This document shows, piece after piece, positions 47,403 to 55,428 of a stretch of 64,000 nucleotides of DNA. This DNA comes from Mortierella sp. BCC40632. Lineage: Eukaryota; Mortierellomycota; Mortierellomycetes; Mortierellales; Mortierellaceae. The stretch's first letter is position 1. Each line of letters opens with the position of its first letter. Where the stretch lies: positions 2,303,001 to 2,367,000 of the forward strand of contig WAEK01000005.1 in assembly GCA_011634665.1 (NCBI GenBank), read 5' to 3'. The notes beneath the pieces are model-generated. The model searched no databases and was not told the DNA's origin. It saw only the letters and a list, made by a program, of their open reading frames with translations. The translations under genes were made by a program, and so were the position numbers.

Positions 47403-49734
47403 GCAGGATCCCCGTCAAGCAATGGTTTGACTGGCTCATTTAACACCGATGCAGGGAAACAATGGGTGTTGAAATCCGACACTTCGCTCTTTACTAGAAA
47501 AGTGCGATAATCTTCCTCTTCAAGCGTGAGCCGCAGCGAAGGATGCTGACGGATTAGGTACGATCGTTTTTCTTGCGGGATTGTTTTCAAAGACTTTCCC
47601 AACATACGACGAATGAGGGGCTGATGCCGATCAGGTCTGCAATAGACAGGTTTTCGACCATCGTGGCCTGGAGGCAAGCTTCAATGTCGAAGGGAGTACG
47701 TCCTAGCGTCAGTTTCACTGGGGCTGGGGAGGGACCGTATTCTTGCTTTTTGCTTCGACAGCGCTCTGGGACGTGGCTTTTTTCTCCTGGCCTTGGAACG
47801 ATCGCTACAGGGGGGCAGGTTCGGATTTTTTTTCTAAGACCCTGGATCGGCTTCTTCTTTTCCTCGGTCTTATTTGTGCTTGTTGCAACTCCCTTGTGCA
47901 GGCGGGCGCTTCGACGTTTGGCAATAGGCCGCGCTGTAGGCACTTCTACGAACTTCACCCTGCTTCGAGGATGTTCGCTGGCAACCTCCTCTTCCGCCGA
48001 ATCCATCTCAACATCGTCTTTATCGTAAGATCGCCTCACAATATCCTCGACAATGTTCGGATCCATCGTTGCTGGCTGAGCCATAGTCCCGACAAGCGAA
48101 GGATCCACTGTAATAGGAGGGGCTGCTGCCCCGACGAATGAGGGTTTTTTCAAGGATGGAGTGGGGACACCTATTTTTGGAGGAGCATCCTTTGATGGTC
48201 CCAATGGATTTTGCGATGCTGCTCTGGCTAGTCGAGACACCTGGTCTTGCCTCAATGCTGCCGATGTGAACGGCAACATTTTCTTCCTCGGGGATGGCAC
48301 TTCGAGGCGTTTCTGTATTCTTCCGGCACTCGGCTTTACTGTGGCGAAAGTGTATCGTTGATCTGGCGGTCGGTTTTCATTCGGATAGTGAGGCTGACCG
48401 TGGCTCACCATCCCATGGGAAAATCCTGCTCCCGTTTATCTTGCTCGTAGGAGTATTCACGGAACTCTTCTTCGGTCAAGAATACGCTACCGACAAGCGA
48501 CTCGTCATACGGAACGTCTTCTTCGTTGAAATATTCCATCTGTGCCAACATGGTTCGCCTGCTTCGAGGTTCAGGGCAGTCATTCGAATAGTGTCCCATT
48601 TGACGGCAATTGAAACACTCGATCTCGCTCAAGGGACGTTTTGGACGCATGCGGGAAGGTCCTGGAACTCGAGGCTGATTGTTGGGAGGCTGTTGCCTGT
48701 TGATCATGATCCGGAGTTCATTCACGGCCTTGGTTAAACTATCCAGTTCGCTATTCTTTACTTCAGGGATCGGAGACGACTCCTCTTCGACCTTGGCTGC
48801 CCTGGAGACCATAGGCGACATGGCTGGATTTTTTTCGGCAGGGGCTCGTACACTTCCATCGTCCTCCCTTAGGCAAGCCCAATGGCTCTCGACTTGAGCA
48901 GCTTTCCTAGCTTCATTGAGAGCCTGGTCAATGGTCTTGGTGGACTTCACCTGCTTTGCGATATCTTTTCGATTTGATGCCCGCATACAGGGCCTGGATC
49001 AATTGTTGCTCATCAACGACATGTCTCTTCTTCTTCATGGCTCTTCGATGGCGGGCGATTGCACGCCCGAATCGGAGTAGGTATACTCTAGTGGTCTCGT
49101 CGCCTTCTTGCTTGCATGCACGTACGTCTTCGATAGTACCTACGCGGTAACGGATGTGATCCGGCATAAAATTCTCTTCAAGCTCGTCCAACACTTCCAT
49201 GCAATCGCTTTTCACCTTCCGAATCTCCGCAAACCAGTATTGTTCAGTGGTACCGACGAGAGCCTGCCCCAGCATCCTCATGGCAATGGTGTTGCGCAAG
49301 TTCACTGGCAAATCCCAAATGTTGGACTCCAGATAGGCTCTGAAATAATCTACCCATTCGTCTATGTTGTCGGCCTTGGGATCGAACTTCCGACCATGGA
49401 AGATTCTTTTGTTTGCCTCGGTTACCATTTGAGGCGTAGTGGCTCCTAACTCCGCGGGTGGGCGCGGCGTGGCGCCAAGTCGGGAGGTCCTTGACATATT
49501 GCTCAACGATGACTCATCTCCACTAGTCTCATGCGATTCAGTCGAGCTCTGCGGTTTCTCACGCCATTGTTGAAAATCACCGCTAGGGCCTTTACGAAGG
49601 GAAGAAAGATCAGACTCCAATCGATCCATTCTTCTATTACTGTCTTCTTGCGATTGTCGAATCTGCTCCAACATGGCAAGCATTCGAGTTTCTGCCGATT
49701 CCGGCTCAGGCACGTGGGGTTGCATGGGGTTCAT
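47399..49734 (-). pseudogene. gag of element Y with zinc knuckle
   Basis: Starts at the ATG at 49734. An N-terminal coiled coil (MLAMLEQIRQSQEDSNRRMDR) and a capsid-like region (DEWVDYFRAYLES ... YWFAEIRKVK ... YRVGTIEDVRACKQ) are followed, after a break at an A run near 48954-48956, by the nucleocapsid knuckle CFNCRQMGHYSNDC at about 48578-48620. Downstream, a Lys/Pro-rich stretch (47590-48411) leads to the protease region. The reading frame changes at least twice, so gag and gag-pol borders are uncertain. Confidence 0.75.
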
Positions 49735-49824
49735 CGGTGGGGAAAAAAAATATTGTTTCCTTTTTTTTTTTTTTTTTTATGATGGACGATTTACGATTGC
49801 CCAGGTTCTCCACCAACGAAGTGG

Positions 49825-50536
49825 TGCCGCGTAGAGTCTAAGGACAGATGCTTCTAATCAATAACTACTCTTCTTTTCTATCATAGAAATACGGACCAAG
49901 TGAAGATGTACTGAAGACTTACAAAGGACAGGTACGGAAGACTACAGTAGGGACTGGGGAGACAGCGACAACTATGAGGGGATCGCCTTCGACTCTAACT
50001 ATTCTATGAATGCATAAAGGGAGGACGGAGATAGCTATCAATAAACGGGATCTTGAGGCATGAATCCAATGCGGATCAAACTGGGATGGGTCCGTAAAGT
50101 CCTCGCATGTTGATCAAAAGGAATCTTGCAAGAATGGCCACCGAAGGAGAGCCATTCAGGGAGCAGTCTTCGTCCGATCTTTTACTTTTCACCGAGTCTC
50201 ATACTTACAGCTGGGATAGCACCGTTAATGGGAAATGGCTCTTGAGTCCTGCCTTTTCTTTCAAAAGGAATCGAGGAGTCAATACTGCAGATCTGTTCAG
50301 GGTAGCTGGAGATGAGGACTGATTTAGTATGGGAGAGTGAAAAGATAATAGATCATGATCTTGATCGAGGTCTTGGGCTCGGTCAATACCTTGGGGACAG
50401 CGCGACAGGGACAGTTGCTAAAGCAAATGGACTTGAGGGACAGAGGAAAGAAAGCTGACTTTATTACAGGGGGGAGGGGAAGGCTACTTTTATATCCCTA
50501 GCCTGGAAGACTAGGGATCGTAAATGCTACACTGCA
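49825..50536 (-). repeat. 5' LTR of element Y (712 bp)
   Basis: Outer end followed by TGAG. The inner end is followed (minus strand) by CCACTTCGTTGGTGGAG, which can fold into a small hairpin; a standard tRNA primer site was not obvious. Confidence 0.9.
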
Positions 50537-50953
50537 TGAGGCCGGATGTTCTCCACCAAGAGCGGGCGTCCTCAGTGAGGGCCAGGACGATGTAAGGTAC
50601 CCAATGAGAAGGGTCCAGTTGGACAATGGTGTAGTATTCCTCATAGCTGTCGAGGAAATTGAGGCAGCCTTCAGCATCGATGGTACCCTTGTAGGGTTCT
50701 GGCTTTTGGGGCTTCAGGACGGTAGCTAGGGTGCGGGCTAGGTCTTGTCGTGCCGCCTGTGCCGCTAGAGTGTCGGCGGCAGAAAAGGCCACTGGCAGGG
50801 GGCGCCAGCGGTAGAAGGGGTTTGGGTCGGTGCAGGGTCATTCATGGTGATCGTCGGGGGGGGGGCAAGGGGCAGGGAAAAACAGGGCCAAAAAAATTGT
50901 TAACAGGGATGAGCGTAATCAAGGTCGGGGGATTGAAAATTCCTTTGCTGCCA

Positions 50954-51025
50954 TGCAACAGCAAGAGTCGTAGAAAGAGCTGTCGTTTATTAGAGGGTGG
51001 TGAGAGGTATTTATATACTGCTGCA
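50954..51025 (-). repeat. 5' LTR of element O (72 bp)
   Basis: Identical to 37715-37786. Outer end next to CCTAA (51026-51030), inner end next to the primer-binding-like TGGCAGCAAAGGA (minus strand, 50941-50953). Confidence 0.85.
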
Positions 51026-51295
51026 CCTAAGGTTGAGCAGGAAGGTAAAGTCCTCCACTTGGATGATCAACCAAATCACGATTTAGCCTAATCACTTCCA
51101 TCTCTCATCTCCCATCATAGCACCCCACGTCAAGACTTCTAACAAATATTCCCACGACCTTCACCTCTTTTTTTATTCTCAGTGCTTGCCTCTGTAGATT
51201 CGCTTTAGTGAGCAAAGTGTTTTATTCTCAATGGATGCTCATTGATCAATCAGGTGCATTTCAGGTTCTTGCTAATTGTGTTCTTGATTCATGCT

Positions 51296-52727
51296 TCAGT
51301 ACTTCGTTTGTCCTCCTCTGCTTAGGAGAACTGCTTTGATACGTCTCGGCATACTCTCATAGAGCTTGTGGAGGTAGTCTTCCGGAAGATTTCTCCAAAT
51401 GTCCTCCACACGTTCCCAGAGCATGTCTGTATCAGCTGGGTCAATGCGATACTGGTTGAGACGACGCTTGATGTGGCTCCAGACATGCTCAATGATATTG
51501 AGATCAGGAGAGTTGGCTGGCCACTCAAGAAGAGTAAATCTCTGCTTGGCAAACCATCTCTTCATGATCTTTGCAGTATGGATCTTGGAGTTGTCTTGTT
51601 GGAAAAAGGACTCTGCTGGATCCATGCCTCCATATAAAAATGATTCTGTAACATGACTCTCAAGAACAGTGAGGTAGTGTTCCGAATTCAGGTTGCCTTC
51701 GATCCAGTCTAGATCTCCAGGGCGTTCATAGGTGATACACCCCCACACCATTATCTTCCCACCTCCAGCCTGTGGAGTTCGCCGTATCCGATGGGTCTTC
51801 TGTCGGTTATGTTCTACATTGCTATAGTAGAATTGTCTGCCAAAGGATCCTATGCGACTGATAATGCTCTCATCAGAGAACATCACACGCTTCCAATCGT
51901 CTACTGTCCAGTCTTTGTGCTCCTTTGCGAATTTATACCGAGCTTTGATGTGGTGTGGCCACAGATATGGCCTCTTCTGCTTCACGCGTGCCTTGACTCC
52001 TATTTTTCTGAGATTCCTACGGACTGCCTCTACCCCAATAGAAACCCCATCTGTCGATTGAATGAGCTGCTGGCCCTCACGGAGTGTTGTAATTTCACCC
52101 GATTTAAGTTGACGTGCCTAGTGTTTCCCATGAGTCGAGTTGAGTTGAGTTGGAGGTCCGACTCAACTCAACTCATGCACACATGAGTTGGGAAAAATCT
52201 GAACTCAACTCAACTCATGAGTCGAAAAGTTTGAACTCAACTCAACTCACCTCAACTCATGAGTTGAAAAGTTGAACTCATCTCAGCTCAGGGCATCTAC
52301 GCCCTGTAAGCGAGTCGACTCACTCCAACTCAACTCAACTCAACCCAACTCATGAGTTCATGAGTCGAAAAAAGCTTCGACTCAACTCAACTCATGTTAC
52401 ACGAGTTGGGAGAAAGTTCGAACTCAACTCAACTCATGAGTTGAGTTGAGTTGAGTCGGTGAGTTGGTGAGTTGAGTTGAAGAACACTAGACGTGCCACC
52501 ATGTCCAATGTCCTCGGAGGGATCATGAAAGGAGGCCCTCTTTTGAATGGAGGAATGTTTTCCTTGTGCTCATTGCGGATGTTTACTGCTGATCCGATGG
52601 AGATTCCAACAGATCTTGCCACTTGTCGAACTGATTTTCCCTGAATGAGCTGTTGGGTAGCATTGACTCTTTTATTTGGAGGAATTCTCCTTGGTTTCTC
52701 TTGAAAGTTTTGCTCCGCATTCAGCAT
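51296..52727 (-). pseudogene. Tc1 transposase (DD34E), split by a hAT MITE
   Basis: ATG at 52727. The first part (to 52490) encodes the paired-type HTH region (NATQQLIQGKSVRQVARSVG). The MITE at 52119-52489 then intervenes; removing it with one GACGTGCC copy rejoins the frame exactly (VARQLKSGEITTL), giving 350 aa in total. The catalytic triad is intact: MFSDES, FQQDNSK and SPDLNIIEHVW, with 34 residues between the second Asp and the Glu. The transposase cuts at inverted repeats and inserts at TA. Apart from the MITE no stop or shift is seen, so the element was probably active until that insertion. Confidence 0.92.
52119..52489. mobile_element. hAT-type MITE, AACTC-rich family, copy 2
   Basis: 371 bp, same ends and centre as the copy at 39809 but with one more AACTC block on the right, flanked by the exact 8-bp duplication GACGTGCC (52111-52118 and 52490-52497). 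It disrupts the Tc1 transposase. Confidence 0.92.
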
Positions 52728-53152
52728 TGCGCTTTATGATGGAGAGAGAAAATAAGTGACTAAAAAAAAAGAATGAGGAGAGAGAAGGGATGATGGAGAG
52801 AGCGAATGGTCCTTCAAATGGTCATGTTCCTTTAATAGAGGGTCACAAGGTCAATACACCTTACCGGGGACCACTTTTCTATGAACTAATGTTCTCTCAT
52901 GCCTAGATAAAGGAATGCAAAGAGGAAGGGCAGACAAATATCTGAAAGAGCTCTTGAGATGGGCTGCTATGATGGGAGATGAGAGATGGAAGTGATTAGG
53001 CTAAATCGTGATTTGGTTGATCATCCAAGTGGAGGACTTTAGTTAGAAAGAATATTAGACCTCCTTTCTTATTTCTGGGCAACTTCCTTCGTCCTGAAGT
53101 TACCTTTTTTCCTGTTCTCGTAAGTTAGTCCGTCCTGCTTGCGTCTCTGAGG

Positions 53153-53250
53153 TAGTGTTCTTCGTGAGTTGGAAATCTTGAACGCTGATTGGCTAGATTT
53201 AGAGTTTCAGCCAATCAGCGTCCAAGATTTCGAACTCATGAAGAACACTA
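53153..53250. mobile_element. hAT-type MITE, 98-bp family
   Basis: Ends TAGTGTTCTTC and GAAGAACACTA, nearly palindromic throughout, flanked by CTCTGAGG (53145-53152 and 53251-53258). It lies just downstream of the last piece of the HTH gene. Confidence 0.9.
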
Positions 53251-53258
53251 CTCTGAGG

Positions 53259-53675
53259 TCTATTATAGAGAGGAACAGATATTGATTAGAGTCATGATAA
53301 TTTAGGCACTATTTTGCAGTACCAAGTCATGCCGTTGTGCTGTAGCTCCTTGCTCCAAAGACACACGGGGGATGCTCAAAGGAGAGGAAGGCAAAGGGAC
53401 GGTCATCTGGTCGAGGGCCAATGAATGAGAGTCATAGGATTGCTCAGGCGGGAACAACAGCCAGGAAGGAAGGAAAGAATGAGGGGGGATCGGAACGAGA
53501 TGAGTCTTACATCAGAAGCGCCATGCTACCAACGGGTCGCCAGGAGCTCTTCAATGGCATGAAACGAGCGGAAGGCAGCACAAAGCTAAATCAAGCTTCT
53601 ACAAAAGAAAGGGGAAGGGTGGACGCATCTTACTTTCAAAGTCAACAGGGAACAAAAACAAAAGGAAGAAACGAC
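53259..53675. other. Flank of element Z with a diverged repeat
   Basis: No complete gene. Around 53525-53585 lies a diverged copy (about 80-85 percent by eye) of a coding-like stretch also found near 41930-41990. The rest is unremarkable. Confidence 0.4.
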
Positions 53676-53938
53676 CAGGAGTGTCAAAGAGTACACTTGC
53701 TTGTCGCGTCTTTAAGATGCTTGGGATATGTTGTCAGGTCCACAGCGAACAAGGAATGCCTCCCTGTCTGACCTGACATACCACAGAAAATAGCTAGCCT
53801 GATAGTCATCTCCGTAGTATTTATTCCCTCTTCCCTCCCTCGAATAAACAGCAGTTAGTAACTCACCTCTTGTCCCTAGCCTTTGTCCTAGTCCCTGTCT
53901 TTGTTCTTCTCCTTCCCTATTCCTCTTGCCTTGTTACA
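53676..53938 (+). repeat. 5' LTR of element Z (263 bp)
   Basis: Starts TGTCAAAGAG and ends CCTTGTTACA, directly followed by TGGTAGCAAAGG, a probable tRNA primer-binding site. The solo copy at 38993-39263 shares both ends. Confidence 0.85.
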
Positions 53939-53974
53939 TGGTAGCAAAGGAAGTTCCCTTCCACCACCTCCATT

Positions 53975-54718
53975 ATGCCTAACCACTTCGATACCTTTGT
54001 TAAAAATGTCCATCTCCATGAATTCAAAGGCCTTCCAAACGAAAACGTTTCCAACTGGATCAAGGATATTGAAGAGTATAGCGATGCTCTCAGTCTCAAC
54101 GCGAGTCAACGGATCCAAGGGTGCCGTCTTCTTCTCCAAGGCAACGCGCGCAACTGGGTCCGGACCCTTACGTTTCCAGCTGTCCTCAATGATAACGATT
54201 GGATCAGTTTCAAGGCTGCGTTGGAAAAACGCTACTCGAGCCCCAACACCAAATTGTTCGCTCGTAGCAAATTGTACAACCTAAAACAGAAAGGGTCTGT
54301 CACGGATTACATCAATGAGTTCGAAACCCTACGCTCTGTCCTCACTGACATGAGTGAGGCAGAAGCGATCCAGGTCTTCCTCCAAGGGCTTGGACAAAGG
54401 CTTCAAGAGCATTTCGCCGGTAATCCAAGCCTTCGACAAGACCTGTACACGATTGTTCAAGTGTCTGAAAGCCTCGATCGAGTCTACCAGCGGGGAAAAC
54501 AACACTCTTGGGAGCCAACTTCTAAGACCGAGGCGACCGTACCGACAACCTCGAGCAGCCAAGCAGAGCCGATGGAACTGGACGCTATGACTACCAAAAA
54601 AATGAGCCCTCAAAAACAGGCTGATTGGAAGAACCGTGCGTGCTTTTATTGCCATCAGTCTGGTCATCAAGTCAAGAACTGTGAGATCAAGAAAAAGAAT
54701 GAGTCGGGAAAAGCCCCG
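53975..54718 (+). CDS. gag of element Z
   Basis: Starts MPNHFDTFVKNVHLHEF. A capsid domain follows (NWIKDIEEYSDALSL ... LQGNARNWVRTL ... WISFKAALEKRYSS ... QKGSVTDYINEFETLRS), then a variable linker and one zinc knuckle CFYCHQSGHQVKNC at about 54640-54681. The frame is intact to the frameshift heptamer at 54706. Without frameshifting it would end at a TAA (55439-55441) once the inserted LTR is ignored. Gag forms the virus-like particle and binds element RNA. Confidence 0.88.
54706..54712 (+). promoter_or_regulatory. -1 ribosomal frameshift heptamer between Z gag and pol
   Basis: GGGAAAA read in the gag frame as xxG GGA AAA, matching the X XXY YYZ slippery rule. Slipping back one base leads into the pol frame, which is open from this point on to the protease (after removing the inserted Y LTR). 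The expected downstream RNA structure cannot be judged because an LTR was inserted six bases further on. Confidence 0.65.
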
Positions 54719-55428
54719 TGCAGTGTAGCATTTACGATCCCTAGTCTTCCAGGCTAGGGATATAAAAGTAGCCTTCCCCTCCCCCCTGTAATAAAGTCAG
54801 CTTTCTTTCCTCTGTCCCTCAAGTCCATTTGCTTTAGCAACTGTCCCTGTCGCGCTGTCCCCAAGGTATTGACCGAGCCCAAGACCTCGATCAAGATCAT
54901 GATCTATTATCTTTTCACTCTCCCATACTAAATCAGTCCTCATCTCCAGCTACCCTGAACAGATCTGCAGTATTGACTCCTCGATTCCTTTTGAAAGAAA
55001 AGGCAGGACTCAAGAGCCATTTCCCATTAACGGTGCTATCCCAGCTGTAAGTATGAGACTCGGTGAAAAGTAAAAGATCGGACGAAGACTGCTCCCTGAA
55101 TGGCTCTCCTTCGGTGGCCATTCTTGCAAGATTCCTTTGATCAACATGCGAGGACTTTACGGACCCATCCCAGTTTGATCCGCATTGGATTCATGCCTCA
55201 AGATCCCGTTTATTGATAGCTATCTCCGTCCTCCCTTTATGCATTCATAGAATAGTTAGAGTCGAAGGCGATCCCCTCATAGTTGTCGCTGTCTCCCAGT
55301 CCCTACTGTAGTCTTCCGTACCTGTCCTTTGTAAGTCTTCAGTACATCTTCACTTGGTCCGTATTTCTATGATAGAAAAGAAGAGTAGTTATTGATTAGA
55401 AGCATCTGTCCTTAGACTCTACGCGGCA
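54719..55428 (+). repeat. Solo LTR of the Y family
   Basis: 710 bp, plus orientation, flanked by the 4-bp duplication CCCG (54715-54718 and 55429-55432). By eye it is identical to the Y LTRs apart from homopolymer lengths. It separates Z gag from Z pol. Confidence 0.92.

Larger units (their letters stand above)
42830..50536 (-). mobile_element. Gypsy-type LTR retrotransposon Y, full length
   Basis: 7.7 kb with LTRs at both ends (3' LTR 42830-43544, 5' LTR 49825-50536), flanked by a 4-bp duplication TGAG. In minus orientation the order is gag, zinc knuckle, protease, reverse transcriptase, RNase H, integrase, the Ty3/gypsy order. LTRs start TGCAGTGTAGC and end CTACGCGGCA. The two LTRs show only homopolymer-length differences, so insertion is recent. 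It sits in the gag gene of element O. A solo LTR of this family lies at 54719-55428. Confidence 0.92.
42156..50845 (-). pseudogene. gag gene of element O, split by element Y and a solo LTR
   Basis: Starting at the ATG at 50845 (minus strand), the frame passes a one-base break in a C run and reads LARTLATVLKPQKPEPYKG...SYEEYYTIV...WVPYIVLALTEDARSWWRT, a gypsy capsid domain. Element Y enters after CTCA. Past Y (from 42829 down) it continues DWVDFRTAFVSRFTPPDA, is cut by the solo LTR at AACGA, then resumes EFRRYKRLIPKLDEETALF to about 42200. Both joins restore the capsid frame exactly when one target copy is kept. No zinc knuckle was found, so the C-terminal end is missing. Confidence 0.75.
37715..51025 (-). 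mobile_element. Gypsy-type LTR element O with 72-bp LTRs, heavily interrupted
   Basis: Identical 72-bp repeats at 37715-37786 and 50954-51025, both flanked outside by CCTAA (37710-37714 and 51026-51030). In minus orientation each LTR starts TGCAGCAG, has TATATAAATA and ends TGTTGCA. A primer-binding-like TGGCAGCAAAGGA follows the 5' LTR directly and a purine tract AAATGGGAAGG precedes the 3' LTR. The interior holds gag, the end of integrase, a chromodomain and a further ORF. Protease, reverse transcriptase and RNase H are missing. Nested insertions account for about 9.7 kb of the 13.3-kb span, leaving about 3.6 kb of O itself. Confidence 0.82.
51048..53039 (-). mobile_element. Tc1-type DNA transposon
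   Basis: Perfect terminal inverted repeats of about 75 bp starting AAGTCCTCCACTTGG, flanked by TA (51046-51047 and 53040-53041). Without the internal hAT MITE and its duplication the element is about 1.6 kb, normal for Tc1. It carries one transposase gene on the minus strand and is inserted in the HTH gene, 16 bases from the O duplication. Confidence 0.93.
37294..53128 (+). pseudogene. Transposase-like HTH protein split by element O and a Tc1 element
   Basis: The first piece (37294-37714) encodes a helix-turn-helix region (DLRLRAVILYSFHGLSKTDT..LLSVSESSVLQW) and a second helical region (PDEVIDYVRQYAECHPCFLLEEF...LSTLCRALRHDL) typical of the N terminus of IS630/Tc1-type transposases. At 37714 it meets element O. 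If O (one CCTAA copy) and the Tc1 element (one TA copy) are taken out, the frame runs on through 51031-51047 and 53042-53128 to a stop, 525 bases or 174 aa in total. No DDE catalytic domain follows, though a GTAAGT donor (53120-53125) just before the stop could have led to a further exon. It is therefore a relic or a shortened transposase gene, now broken. Confidence 0.7.
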
